Of a stretch of 41,119 nt of DNA, positions 6,737 to 18,279 are shown piece by piece (within the stretch, counting starts at the first letter, position 1; every line of letters begins with the position of its first letter). The stretch is from CAZABP01 sp964483245. Its GTDB lineage: Bacteria > Planctomycetota > UBA1135 > UBA2386. The notes under the pieces were generated by a model that worked only from the letters and a program-made list of their open reading frames with translations, made no database searches and had not been told where the DNA came from. The stretch lies in assembly GCA_964483245.1 (NCBI GenBank), contig CAZABP010000043.1, positions 1 to 41,119 on the forward strand, read 5' to 3'. The position numbers were made by a program, and so were the translations under genes.

Positions 6737-8389
6737 ATGCGTGCACTGCAGGTCGTCGCGTGGCTCGAAGGCATCGCGATCCTCGTCGTCGGCGGGCTGC
6801 TGTTCGCGCGCAGCGGGGAGGCGCCGGTGCCGATCGAGGCTGTCGGCGGAGCTGCCGCCAGCCAACCCGACGACACCACGTCGCCGACCGCAGCCGACGC
6901 TGCAGCCGGCGAGAGTTTCGTGCCTGCGCGTGAAGCGCCGATCGTCACCGACGCGAGCGCGGATGCCGGGGCCGAAGCAGACCACGGACCGATCGCGCAG
7001 GACATGGGGATCATCCTGCAGGGAGAAGTCCGCGTGCCGGCTGGCGCCGAGGTCGAGCAACTTCAAGTCTCGTTGAAGCCGCTTCCGGACGGCAAGGAAC
7101 GCCAGGCCAACCTGTCGCGCCAACGCCACTACGCGTTCGCTGGCCTCGCGCCTGGGAACTGGCGGGCGATGGTGCATGGTCGTGGCTTCGTCACGTTCAG
7201 CGAGGAGTTCACGATCGAGCCCACGCCGCAGTTGCAGACCCGCAACTTCGAGCTGCAGCGCGAGGACCTGGTCAAGGTTGCGATGGTGGCTCCAGACGGT
7301 GAACCCCTGCAGGACGCGACGGCGAAGCAACAGCCCCCGATCGAGTTCCCGTGGTTCTCGCTGACGATCCTCGCGACCGCGGAAGCCCCACCCGATGAGC
7401 TGCCGGCCGCCACCGGAGATCGTCCCGCTGCGCAGACGCTCGGCTCGTTCGAGCTGGCTCTGTTCCAGGAGCCGCCCCTGCCGAAGCGCTACATCGGCAC
7501 GCTGCGGCTGCAGCACCAACGCCCGGTGCACGTCAGCGCGTTCTTCGGCACGCAGCGGCTCGCGACGACCGAACTGACAGGTCCCACGGACGAGGTCGTG
7601 CTGCAGGTCGATCCGCAGAGCATCGCCAACGCCAAGGGCACGGTCCGCTTCCGCCTGCTCGACGCGGAGACAGGTGTGCCGATCGCGGGCATGCCCGTGG
7701 ATCTCGATGGCGCGCATTACCGCGGGACAACCGATCCGCAGGGGAACTGCGTCTCGCCACCGGTCGTGTGCGGCAGACACCGGGTCATCCCGTTCTCTGC
7801 CGAGCACGAGCGCGTGGCCTGGGACTGCGAAGTGCGCCCTGGGCAGGAGCGCGATCTCGGCGATCTGCGGCTGCAACGGACGCTGCCGGCGATCACGGGG
7901 ACGATGACGGACAGCGCCGGTCGACCGACCGACGGGCGCGTGAGCTGGATCGCACTCGATCACGGGAGCGTGGGCGAGATCGGGCGAGCCAACGCATTCG
8001 CAGTGGACGCGTCAGGGTCGTTCTCGGCGAACCGGATCGGCCGGCGGAGGTACCTGCTGCTCGGTACGAACGGAGCGCGCGAACTCGGTTGGACCAGCGT
8101 CGACACGCGGCAGCCCCCGGCGTCGATCGAGCTCCGCCTGCGGCCGACCATCAGGGTTGCGATCCAGCAGGAGCTCGGCCCGTCCGAAGCCGTCGAGATC
8201 CTGATCGTGGATCCGGAGGGTCTTCCGGTAGCGGATGCGCGCGTCCATGCTGGCAGCCGGCAGACGCTGCGGCTTCCTGCGGGGACCTACCATGCCGAAC
8301 TGCGGCGTGACGATGGTGCGAAGCAGAGCATCCCGTTCACGGTCGGACCCGATAGCGGCAGTCTGCGCATCCCGGCGAGGGCCAAGTGA
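6737..8389 (+). CDS. Membrane-anchored beta-sandwich repeat protein, module A copy 1
   Basis: 550 residues starting at an ATG six bases after a perfect AGGAGG (6725-6730). One N-terminal membrane segment (about 7-24) is followed by an Ala/Glu/Asp-rich linker and an extracytoplasmic region of successive carboxypeptidase-regulatory/CNA-B-like beta-sandwich domains, seen as repeats of the type GxPxxDxxxxxDxxGxxxxxxxxGxYxxxxxxxG. The first is DMGIILQGEVRVPAG near residue 90 and the last ends PFTVGPDSGSLRIPARAK. No catalytic motif is visible. It is paralogous to the gene at 9996 across its whole length (for example PITGxxxDSAGRPTDGRVSW against TWTGSVLDESGAPVSASIEW). Cell-surface or periplasmic structural role inferred; substrate unknown. 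Confidence 0.85.
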   Translation: MRALQVVAWLEGIAILVVGGLLFARSGEAPVPIEAVGGAAASQPDDTTSPTAADAAAGESFVPAREAPIVTDASADAGAEADHGPIAQDMGIILQGEVRVPAGAEVEQLQVSLKPLPDGKERQANLSRQRHYAFAGLAPGNWRAMVHGRGFVTFSEEFTIEPTPQLQTRNFELQREDLVKVAMVAPDGEPLQDATAKQQPPIEFPWFSLTILATAEAPPDELPAATGDRPAAQTLGSFELALFQEPPLPKRYIGTLRLQHQRPVHVSAFFGTQRLATTELTGPTDEVVLQVDPQSIANAKGTVRFRLLDAETGVPIAGMPVDLDGAHYRGTTDPQGNCVSPPVVCGRHRVIPFSAEHERVAWDCEVRPGQERDLGDLRLQRTLPAITGTMTDSAGRPTDGRVSWIALDHGSVGEIGRANAFAVDASGSFSANRIGRRRYLLLGTNGARELGWTSVDTRQPPASIELRLRPTIRVAIQQELGPSEAVEILIVDPEGLPVADARVHAGSRQTLRLPAGTYHAELRRDDGAKQSIPFTVGPDSGSLRIPARAK

Positions 8390-9999
8390 TGCGCTCGAAG
8401 CTGACGCTGCTCGTGCTCGCGGAGACGATCCTGCTCGCCGTGCTCGTGCTGCTGCTGGTGCAGGAGTCCCACGCGCGCTCTGCGGTCGAGGCACGTCCGG
8501 AGACAAAGCCGCTCGCTGGCGATGTGACGGCCCCAGATCGACGCGGCACGTCGAGCGCAGAGCGAGAGCCTCCTCGCCGGGTCGAGCTCGCGGAGCAACT
8601 CGATGCAGACGCTGCCTCCGGAGTACTCGTGCACGGCCGCGTGCTCGATCCAGGTGGCAATCCGGTGGACCGCTGCTCGCTCTATCTGCACGCGCCGAGC
8701 CCACGGCAGGGTCGATCCCTGGTAGTCGATCCCGAGGGCCGCTACGCGGCCGCCGGCATCCAGCCCGGGACCTGGTCGTTCCGCGCCAATGCGCCTCAGT
8801 TCCGCGAGACGACCGGCACCGTGGTCGTGCCGAACAACATGAAAACGCTCCGCCACGACCTCGTGCTGACTCGCGCGCATGTCATCCGCGTGCGTGCACG
8901 CACGGCAGACGGGCAGCCGCTCGCGGCGATCATCGGGCGAGAGCCGTTCCACTTCCGCAACGAGCTCTGCGCCGTGGCGCTGTCGTCCCCGCTCCCGACG
9001 GCCCTGGAGCCGGACACGATGAGCACGCCTCGGATGGTCGGTGATGCGGAATGGCACGCCATCCATCCGCGTACGGCCGCGGCTGGACCGACTCCGGATC
9101 TGCTCGGCGAGTTGGAGCTTCGCGTCGACCCACCCGCACACGTCGGCCTGATGCTGCGACAGACTGTGCTCGCGCAGCAGATCGTCAGCGCTGGCGACCA
9201 CGAGGTCCTGTTCGAGTTCACACCCGAGGAGTTGCTCGCACACTGTGGATCCGTGCGCTTGGAAGTCGTCAGCGCCACGAACGGACAACCGCTGCCGAAG
9301 GCCAGCGTCGGCATCGGCCATGCGCAAGGCGGCGGCGGGGGCGGCGGCGCACTCGGCGAGGGTGCGCGCTATGAGGCGACCGGACTCGCCCCCGGCCTCT
9401 GGGAGCTGTGGATCCAGGCGCCGGAGCACGCGCCGCGCTTCGAACGGATCATCCTGCAGTCGGGACAGTCGCTCGATCTGGGCACGATTGCCTTGCATCC
9501 GGTGGAGCACGTTCGGGGCCGAATCCTGGATTCCCAAGGCAAGCCGACCTCGGCGCGGGTGCACGTCGATGCGCTCGGGTCGCGGCGCTTCCCGCAGGAG
9601 CTGCTCAACAACTACGAGTACCGCGTGAATGCGGAAGGCGAGCTGCACGTCCCGCTCGGCCGGGAGCGGTACCTGATCCGCGCGATGTCGCCTGAGCACG
9701 AAGCTGCGCACCTGCTCGTCGATGCGACCTCGGGACATACCGGCGAGCTCGAGATCCGGCTGCAGCCGACGCAGCAGGTCCGCATCGAGAACCAGGCGTC
9801 GCGGCGCGATTACTACCTCGTACTCGTGCAGACGCGGGACCGCCTGCCGGTCTGGGGCCAGACCGTGCGTCACGGTTACGCACCTGCGCTCCATCTCCCG
9901 CACGGCAACTACGTCGTCGACATCTACCGCGGCACGACGCCGGTGCGGTCGTTCGCGCTCGAGGTCGGCGCGGATCCGGTCAGCTTCCGGGTGCCGTGA
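8389..9999 (+). CDS. Membrane-anchored beta-sandwich repeat protein, module B copy 1
   Basis: 536 residues from the ATG at 8389, sharing one base with the previous stop (TGATG); an in-frame GTG at 8386 is possible instead. A single anchor segment (LLVLAETILLAVLVLLLV) precedes a Gln/Arg/Glu-rich linker and beta-sandwich repeats such as VLVHGRVLDPGGNPVDR and VRGRILDSQGKPTSARVHV. A run of eight glycines (from GGC and GGG codons, about 9328-9352) sits in a loop near residue 315. The C-terminus TPVRSFALEVGADPVSFRVP is shared almost exactly with module B copy 2. Expected outside the membrane; function unknown. Confidence 0.85.
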   Translation: MRSKLTLLVLAETILLAVLVLLLVQESHARSAVEARPETKPLAGDVTAPDRRGTSSAEREPPRRVELAEQLDADAASGVLVHGRVLDPGGNPVDRCSLYLHAPSPRQGRSLVVDPEGRYAAAGIQPGTWSFRANAPQFRETTGTVVVPNNMKTLRHDLVLTRAHVIRVRARTADGQPLAAIIGREPFHFRNELCAVALSSPLPTALEPDTMSTPRMVGDAEWHAIHPRTAAAGPTPDLLGELELRVDPPAHVGLMLRQTVLAQQIVSAGDHEVLFEFTPEELLAHCGSVRLEVVSATNGQPLPKASVGIGHAQGGGGGGGALGEGARYEATGLAPGLWELWIQAPEHAPRFERIILQSGQSLDLGTIALHPVEHVRGRILDSQGKPTSARVHVDALGSRRFPQELLNNYEYRVNAEGELHVPLGRERYLIRAMSPEHEAAHLLVDATSGHTGELEIRLQPTQQVRIENQASRRDYYLVLVQTRDRLPVWGQTVRHGYAPALHLPHGNYVVDIYRGTTPVRSFALEVGADPVSFRVP

Positions 10000-11660
10000 C
10001 GCATCCGGGCACGCGGACCCTGGTCATCCTGGCTTGGATCCAGGCCGCGGTGATCGCCGCGTTGTTGCTCGTGTCCTTCGTCCGCTCGCACGAGACCCCC
10101 GAGGTAATCGAGCCCCTCGATCGGATACCGCAGTCCACACCTGCGCAGGTGGCGCCGGGTCCGGCCGAGACTGGAGTTCCGCATCGCCCTGATCCGCCTC
10201 GGCTCGAGCCCGCCCAACCACCATCTGCGCCGGTCGATCCCACCGCTGGTCCAGACGTCGGGATCGTCCTGCACGGCACCGTCCGGAGCGCCGCCGGCGG
10301 GGCCCCGACCCGGGCACGCATCACATGGAGGCTTGGCGAGGAGGGTGCTGCACGTGTGCTGGAAGTCGACTCATCCGGCCACTTCGCCGGCGCCGGATTC
10401 GTAGCTGGCTCGTACCGCGTCGACGTCACGAGCTTCGGCTTCGCGCAGCACACCGCCACGCTCCAGATCGACCCGGAACCGCAACTGCAGCGCCACGCGT
10501 TCGTGCTCGAGCCCCAGCGGATCGTTCGCGTTGCCTTGCGCTCGCTGGAAGGTGTCCCGCTGCAGGAGCTCGGCGGCGAAGTGCAGCACCTGCTGCAGCG
10601 GCTCGATCTGGTCGTCGCGCGCGAAGCGCCGCCACCAATGCTCGGCCGTGTGCCACTGGGCGCCAGCGACCGGCTCCGGTTGCCGAGCCTCGCGATCTGG
10701 GATGCGGGCGGCGAACCGCGGCCAGGTCTCGAGCCCTTGCCGCCGCACTGCTTCGGCTACCTGCTGTTGCAGGCGCCGCCACCGCTGCAGGTCGCGGCAT
10801 ATCTGGGTGCCACGCGCTTGGCGTGCACGCCGCTCGCCGACGGCCAGCCAGAAGTCGAGCTGCGGATCGATCCGGCCGCGCTGCACACGTCGACGGCCGG
10901 GCTACGCCTTCGCCTTCTCGATGGCGACAGCGGTGCACCAGTCACGCGCGCTTCGATCAGTCTGGGGCCGGAGCTCGCTTGGCGGAGCCGGATGCAGTTC
11001 CGACGCGGACCGGATGCGGACGGCAACTGGAGCACGAGCGGCCTCGCTGCTGGCGTCGGCGATCTCGTCATCGCGAGCGACGGATACGCGACGCTCGGAA
11101 TCGCGCTCGAACTGCGACCGAAGGAGACCCTGGACCTCGGGGAGCTTCGCCTGCAACGAGCTGCACCCACCTGGACCGGAAGCGTCCTGGACGAATCGGG
11201 CGCGCCCGTATCCGCGTCGATCGAATGGCGGTTGCTGCCGGAAGGCGCTCGGTCGCTGCCGTTCGGAATCGGAACGGTTCAGTCAGACACTGCCGGGGCG
11301 TTCCAACTGCAGCAGCTTGGCGCGGAGCGTTATCTCCTGTTCGCGATCGACAAGGACCGGCGGGTGGCATGGCGGACCATCGACGCGCAGCAGCCGGTGG
11401 TGCCGATCGAGTTGCGTCTCCAACCGACGCATCTGCTCGGCTTCGACAACGAGCTTCCGATGCTCACCGAGGCGCTGCTCGTGATCCGGGATGGCCAGCA
11501 CACGCCGATCTGGAACGCTGCGATCCGCGGCGGAGATCGCCGTGCCGGCTGCCGGGTGCCGTCCGGGCGCTACTGCCTGGAGGTCCTGCTCCCGGGTCAA
11601 CCGGCGCGGACCGTCCCGGTTTCGATCACGGAGGGGGGCCTCCGTATCCGGATTCCGTGA
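9996..11660 (+). CDS. Membrane-anchored beta-sandwich repeat protein, module A copy 2
   Basis: 554 residues from a GTG at 9996 that overlaps the previous stop (GTGA). The anchor segment is TLVILAWIQAAVIAALLLVSF, then a Pro/Glu-rich linker, then DVGIVLHGTVRSAAGG, which aligns with DMGIILQGEVRVPAG of copy 1. Later shared blocks include LDLGELRLQRAAPTWTGSV and PIELRLQPT, and both copies end with a short beta-strand tail (SITEGGLRIRIP here). The domain type is the carboxypeptidase-regulatory/CNA-B beta sandwich. The copies have clearly diverged, so the duplication is old. Translational coupling through the whole A1-B1-A2 chain suggests the products are made in matched amounts. Confidence 0.85.
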   Translation: MTHPGTRTLVILAWIQAAVIAALLLVSFVRSHETPEVIEPLDRIPQSTPAQVAPGPAETGVPHRPDPPRLEPAQPPSAPVDPTAGPDVGIVLHGTVRSAAGGAPTRARITWRLGEEGAARVLEVDSSGHFAGAGFVAGSYRVDVTSFGFAQHTATLQIDPEPQLQRHAFVLEPQRIVRVALRSLEGVPLQELGGEVQHLLQRLDLVVAREAPPPMLGRVPLGASDRLRLPSLAIWDAGGEPRPGLEPLPPHCFGYLLLQAPPPLQVAAYLGATRLACTPLADGQPEVELRIDPAALHTSTAGLRLRLLDGDSGAPVTRASISLGPELAWRSRMQFRRGPDADGNWSTSGLAAGVGDLVIASDGYATLGIALELRPKETLDLGELRLQRAAPTWTGSVLDESGAPVSASIEWRLLPEGARSLPFGIGTVQSDTAGAFQLQQLGAERYLLFAIDKDRRVAWRTIDAQQPVVPIELRLQPTHLLGFDNELPMLTEALLVIRDGQHTPIWNAAIRGGDRRAGCRVPSGRYCLEVLLPGQPARTVPVSITEGGLRIRIP

Positions 11661-11661
11661 C

Positions 11662-13263
11662 ATGCGCAGTGCACGGCGACTTCACTGGGTGCTGCTCGGC
11701 GAATCGCTGTTGATCGCGGTGCTGCTCTGGACACTGCTCCAACGTGGTTCTGCTACCGCACCGCTGCACGATCCCCCGACGCGCTCCGAGCCATCGTCGC
11801 GCACGGATCCACCGGTTCAGGGCCGCAGTTCCGGGAATGCAATGGAGGAGCACCCGGGAGCGGCACGCGTGGAGCTCCGAGCTACGCACAGCGCGGACGG
11901 CTGTGTCCTCTGCGGCGCGATCCTGGATGAGCTCGGTGAACCGGTCCCAGCGCCCGAGTTGCACGTGCTGCGGGCTGGTGCTTCACGGCGGCAGTTTGCC
12001 GATGTCGGTCCACACGCGAGGTACGCGATCCCGAATCTGCTGCCAGGCGAATATGAGATCCGCGCGACGTCGCGCGGATTCAGGCCTTGGAGCGGGACCT
12101 TGCAGATAGCAGAAAGCACGAGATCGGCGCGTCTGGACGTCGTGCTGCGCCGCGCCGTGCTGCTGGCAGTGCGCGCGCGGACGCGCGGCGGTGTGCCACT
12201 CGAGCAGGCGATGAGCCAGCCTCCGTTCGGCCGGAGGACCTGGCTCGCAGCTGTGGCTGTCGCAGAGCCACTGACCGCGCTGCCCGTGAGCTGCGAGGGG
12301 TCGGTACGGGGTCTGGGGATCGCGACCTGGCGCGCCGCGCGCTTCGCGAACGTCCCCGATCCGCGGCCCGACTTGCTGGGAGTGCTCGAACTCGATGCGG
12401 ACCCGCCGGTGCACGTCTGCCTGTTGGTGCGACAGACTCTGCTCGGTCAGCAACTCGTGCCGAAGGGTGGTGAGGAGGTCTTGTTCGAGATCGATCTCGA
12501 TCAGGTGCGTCGGAAGCAGTTCGGATCCGTTGCGCTGCGTGTCGTCGATGCGCGCACCGGACAGCCCGCAGCAGGCGCGACGGTCGCGCTCTCCGCCGGG
12601 ACCGGGGGAGGCGCCGGCGAGCCGGTCGACGGCAGCGGCCGCTACCTGATGGAGTGCGTCGCACCGGGCATGTGGGAGTTGGAGATCCGCGATCGCGAGC
12701 ATGCGCCATTTCGGACGGTGCTCGACCTCCAACCCGGCGCGGCCACGGATCTTGGTGACATCGGACTTCACGCACCACGCGCCATCGAAGGCATCCTGCT
12801 CGATCCCGCGGGCGTACCCGTGCAGGCTGCGCTGACCGTCGACGACCTCGAGCAGCGACGCTTTCCGCAGGCCCTGCGCGAGGGGACCTACGGTGTGGAC
12901 ACGAGCGGCAGGTTCTCCCTATCCGTTGGGCCGAGCCGGCAACTGCTGCGTGCGCATACTCGCGACTCGTTCGGGTACGCGGTCGTTGGTCCTGCTGGAC
13001 CCGACGGGCCCCTCGAGCTTCGACTCCAGCCGGCTGTGCAGGTCACGATCGAGAGCCGCGTGGCGCCGGACGTGTACTTCCTGGTCGTCGTGCGCACGCT
13101 CGACGACGTTCCACTCTGGGCTCGAGAAGTCCGCGCTGGCCCCGCTCCCGCGCCGCTGCTTCCGCACGGCGACTACGTCGTCGACATCCACCGCGGCGTG
13201 ACTCCCGTGCGCTCGTTCGCACTGCGCGTCGGTGCGGAGCCGGTCAGCTTCCGGGTGCCGTGA
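11662..13263 (+). CDS. Membrane-anchored beta-sandwich repeat protein, module B copy 2
   Basis: 533 residues from the ATG at 11662, one base after the previous stop. The anchor is LHWVLLGESLLIAVLLWTLL. Beta-sandwich repeats follow, and the blocks DPRPDLLGVLELDADPPVHV, VRQTLLGQQLVPKGGEEVLF and LLPHGDYVVDIHRGVTPVRS align with module B copy 1. The last 23 bases up to the stop (cggtcagcttccgggtgcc then gtga) are identical to those of copy 1, which points to selection on the C-terminal residues or to gene conversion. It is the end of the four-gene unit. An in-frame extension upstream lies within the previous gene and is not credible. Confidence 0.85.
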   Translation: MRSARRLHWVLLGESLLIAVLLWTLLQRGSATAPLHDPPTRSEPSSRTDPPVQGRSSGNAMEEHPGAARVELRATHSADGCVLCGAILDELGEPVPAPELHVLRAGASRRQFADVGPHARYAIPNLLPGEYEIRATSRGFRPWSGTLQIAESTRSARLDVVLRRAVLLAVRARTRGGVPLEQAMSQPPFGRRTWLAAVAVAEPLTALPVSCEGSVRGLGIATWRAARFANVPDPRPDLLGVLELDADPPVHVCLLVRQTLLGQQLVPKGGEEVLFEIDLDQVRRKQFGSVALRVVDARTGQPAAGATVALSAGTGGGAGEPVDGSGRYLMECVAPGMWELEIRDREHAPFRTVLDLQPGAATDLGDIGLHAPRAIEGILLDPAGVPVQAALTVDDLEQRRFPQALREGTYGVDTSGRFSLSVGPSRQLLRAHTRDSFGYAVVGPAGPDGPLELRLQPAVQVTIESRVAPDVYFLVVVRTLDDVPLWAREVRAGPAPAPLLPHGDYVVDIHRGVTPVRSFALRVGAEPVSFRVP

Positions 13264-13284
13264 GCGCCTGACTATGCTCCCCGC

Positions 13285-13950
13285 ATGACCGTCAAGGAGA
13301 TCCTCGCCAAGCTGAAATCCCTCGGCGACAAGGCCCGCCACGCGCACAACGTCAAGGCCGGCGCGCCGGAGAACCAGTTCGGCGTCAAGCTCGGCGACGT
13401 CCGCGCGGTCGCGAAGAAGCTCCCCAAGGACCGCGACCTCGCGCGCGAGCTCTGGGAGACCGGCAACGTCGAAGCGCAGCTCGTCGCGACGTTGATCCTG
13501 GAGCCGAAGTCGCTGTCGGCCGACGAGCTCGACGCGATGACCCGCTCGACGACCTGCGCGCAGGTGGCCGAGTGGATGAACTCGTATGTGGTCGCGAAGC
13601 ACCCGGACAAGGAGTCGCTGCGCGTGAAGTGGATGCAGGCGAAGGACCGCTGGGCTGCGCGCGCGGGCTGGCACCTGACCGCCGGCCGCGTGACCAAGGA
13701 CGCCGATGGTCTCGATCTGACCGCGCTGCTCGATCGCATCGAGAAGGAGATGCCGAAGGCCGCACCGGAAGTGCAGTGGACGATGAACAACACGCTCGGC
13801 GCGATCGGGATCGAGCACGCGGCGCACCGCCGGCGCGCGGTCGCGATCGGCGAAGCGCTCGGCCTCTACCGCGACTGGCCGGTCTCGAAAGGCTGCACGC
13901 CGCCGTATGTCCCGGTCTGGGTGGAGGCGATGGTGAAGCGGAAGGCCTAG
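13285..13950 (+). CDS. DNA alkylation repair (AlkD-like HEAT-like) protein
   Basis: 221 residues made of short alpha-helical repeats. Characteristic stretches are FGVKLGDVRAVAKKL, LARELWETGNVEAQLVATLIL, TCAQVAEWMNSYVV and WAARAGWHLTAGRV, typical of the AlkC/AlkD superfamily (DNA_alkylation, PF08713). AlkD removes positively charged N3- and N7-alkylpurines without flipping the base, using Trp and Asp residues on a concave surface. Members close to this subfamily are often annotated only as DNA alkylation repair protein, so activity is inferred. The gene stands alone, 21 bp after the module-B gene, and converges on boxR. Confidence 0.85.
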   Translation: MTVKEILAKLKSLGDKARHAHNVKAGAPENQFGVKLGDVRAVAKKLPKDRDLARELWETGNVEAQLVATLILEPKSLSADELDAMTRSTTCAQVAEWMNSYVVAKHPDKESLRVKWMQAKDRWAARAGWHLTAGRVTKDADGLDLTALLDRIEKEMPKAAPEVQWTMNNTLGAIGIEHAAHRRRAVAIGEALGLYRDWPVSKGCTPPYVPVWVEAMVKRKA

Positions 13951-14003
13951 AGGTCTGTTCCTGGATCCCCGCTGCGTTCGGACGGCTGCGGCGGCCCCCG
14001 GAG

Positions 14004-14025
14004 TGCGTCGGGCCTCGTCGACGCA
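14004..14025. terminator. Candidate bidirectional terminator hairpin
   Basis: In the 99-bp gap between the convergent alkD-like gene and boxR, tgcgtcg at 14004-14010 pairs perfectly with cgacgca at 14019-14025 around an 8-base loop. There is no clear T-tract on either side, so intrinsic termination is uncertain. The call rests on position and pairing only. Confidence 0.3.
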
Positions 14026-14049
14026 GCACTGGCGCCGCAGCGCCCCCCA

Positions 14050-14796
14050 TCACCCGGCGCGCGCCATCCCCGCAGCCAGCTCACCCGCCACTTCCTCCGG
14101 CAACCGCCCCGAAGTCTGCACGACGGTCGCCGCCTGCGCATACAACCGCTCCCGCTCGGCGAGGATCTCCTCGAGCTGCTGGAACGCCTGCGCGTTGTTC
14201 GCCATCGGGCGCGTATCCCCCTGCGCAATGACGCGCTCCCAGTGATCCCGCGGCTCGGCGCGCAACCACACGGTCTGCGCGCGCTTGCGCAGCCACTCCC
14301 AGGTCGCCGGCTCGGTCACGACTCCCCCACCGGTCGCGAGCACGAGCGGTTCCCCGCTGCCGAGCAAGCGCTCGAGCACGGTCCGCTCGAGCCGGCGGAA
14401 CGCCGCTTCGCCGTGCATCTCGAAGATCTCGGTCAGCGTGAGTCCTGCTTCGCGCTCGACCTCGCGATCCAGCTCCACGAACCGGCGCCTGAGGCGCTCG
14501 GCGAGCAGCGGCCCGACGGTGCTCTTGCCGGCCCCGCGCAATCCGAGCAGGGCCACGACCGGCGCGCGCTCCGGCTCGGCAGCAGCGAACAGCGTCGTGA
14601 CCGAGGTGCCGAGCGCGCGCGCGACTTCGGCGAGCCGCAGCACGGACGGATTCCCGCTGCCGCTCTCGACCTCGGCGAGGAACCGCTCGGAGATCCCGCT
14701 GTGCGCCGAGAGCTCACGCCGCGACCAGCCGCGCTCGCCGCGCAGGCGGCGCACTTCGGCTCCGAGCCGGGCCAGCAGCGGTGAGTCGCCGTTCAC
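14050..14796 (-). CDS. boxR: BoxR/BzdR-type regulator: HTH fused to shikimate kinase domain
   Basis: 248 residues from a GTG at 14796. An XRE-type HTH (about 10-70: LGAEVRRLRGERGWSRRELS, then SGISERFLAEVESGSGNPS) is joined to a shikimate-kinase-like domain with Walker A GLRGAGKST (85-93), the LDREVE segment, and ATGGGVV (154-160). This fusion is characteristic of BzdR/BoxR regulators of benzoate degradation, in which the kinase-like domain senses benzoyl-CoA and relieves repression. The divergent boxC-boxB genes support the call. The frame reads further upstream to 14913, but that would run through the operator region and boxC promoter, so the GTG just after the palindrome is preferred. Probably autoregulated. 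Confidence 0.9.
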   Translation of the reverse strand: MNGDSPLLARLGAEVRRLRGERGWSRRELSAHSGISERFLAEVESGSGNPSVLRLAEVARALGTSVTTLFAAAEPERAPVVALLGLRGAGKSTVGPLLAERLRRRFVELDREVEREAGLTLTEIFEMHGEAAFRRLERTVLERLLGSGEPLVLATGGGVVTEPATWEWLRKRAQTVWLRAEPRDHWERVIAQGDTRPMANNAQAFQQLEEILAERERLYAQAATVVQTSGRLPEEVAGELAAGMARAG

Positions 14797-14803
14797 AGGC
14801 GAG

Positions 14804-14815
14804 GCACTATAGTGC
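14804..14815. promoter_or_regulatory. Palindromic operator candidate 1 (boxR side)
   Basis: GCACTATAGTGC is a perfect 12-bp palindrome lying 8 bp upstream of the boxR start. It contains TATAGT on the boxR strand, which could be the -10 of boxR, so binding here would give autorepression. A near-identical site lies 42 bp away at 14846. The link to BoxR is inferred from position, symmetry and the paired arrangement. Confidence 0.65.
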
Positions 14816-14845
14816 AGCTCCAAACTGACTCCAGCCCCAAACCAT

Positions 14846-14857
14846 GCACTATGGTGC
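14846..14857. promoter_or_regulatory. Palindromic operator candidate 2 (boxC side)
   Basis: GCACTATGGTGC matches the site at 14804 at 11 of 12 positions. It lies directly upstream of a possible boxC promoter (TTGAGC at 14858, 16-bp spacer, TTACAA at 14880, both weak matches to consensus) and 42 bp before the boxC ATG. Centre-to-centre distance to site 1 is 42 bp, four helical turns, so two regulator dimers would sit on the same DNA face. Confidence 0.6.
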
Positions 14858-14899
14858 TTGAGCTCGGCCCAACAGCTCCTTACAACACCCCGCCCAACG

Positions 14900-17934
<3,035 letters not shown>

Positions 17935-17936
17935 CC

Positions 17937-18269
17937 ATGACGCGACTCGTCTACGTCTGCGAAGGCGGCGACTGCACCGAAAAGGGCTCGGTCGAGCTGT
18001 GCGAGAAGCTCAAGGAGATGCTCGAGCAGCACGATCCGCACGAGGAGCGCAACAAGGTGCGGAAGTACCCGTGCTTCGGCGGCTGCGAGCACGGGATCAA
18101 CATCACGCTGTTCCCCGACCGCGTGTTCTACGCCCACGTGACCGAAGCGGACCTGCCGGAGATCGTGGCGCACCTCGAAGAGGACGGGCAGCCGGTCGAG
18201 CGGCTGACCGGCGTCGTCAAGCCGGACGTCGAAGAGCTCGTCTGGCAGTTGCTCGATACGCCGTACTGA
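17937..18269 (+). CDS. Thioredoxin-fold [2Fe-2S] ferredoxin (NuoE-like)
   Basis: 110 residues starting two bases after the boxB stop. Four cysteines have the thioredoxin-like ferredoxin spacing: Cys8-x4-Cys13 (VCEGGDC) and Cys46-x3-Cys50 (PCFGGC). The fold is that of NuoE/HoxE subunits and of the 2Fe-2S ferredoxin of Aquifex. These proteins take electrons from a NuoF-type flavoprotein, and a NuoF-like gene lies downstream in the same operon. A role as electron carrier between NADH and BoxB is inferred from position. HGINITLFPDRVFYAHVTEADLPEIV continues the usual C-terminal half of the fold. No signal peptide; cytoplasmic. Confidence 0.88.
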   Translation: MTRLVYVCEGGDCTEKGSVELCEKLKEMLEQHDPHEERNKVRKYPCFGGCEHGINITLFPDRVFYAHVTEADLPEIVAHLEEDGQPVERLTGVVKPDVEELVWQLLDTPY

Positions 18270-18279
18270 CCGCGCGGCC

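Noticed and set aside
8287..9903. Long reverse-strand open frame (about 538 codons) opposite module B copy 1
   Set aside because: High GC leaves few stops in antisense frames. The translation is Arg/His/Gln-rich with no domain, and the forward frame has clear beta-sandwich repeats and coupled starts.
14050..14796. Shikimate kinase aroK of aromatic amino-acid synthesis
   Set aside because: The kinase domain is fused to an N-terminal HTH and is divergent from boxC, which identifies a BoxR/BzdR-type regulator.
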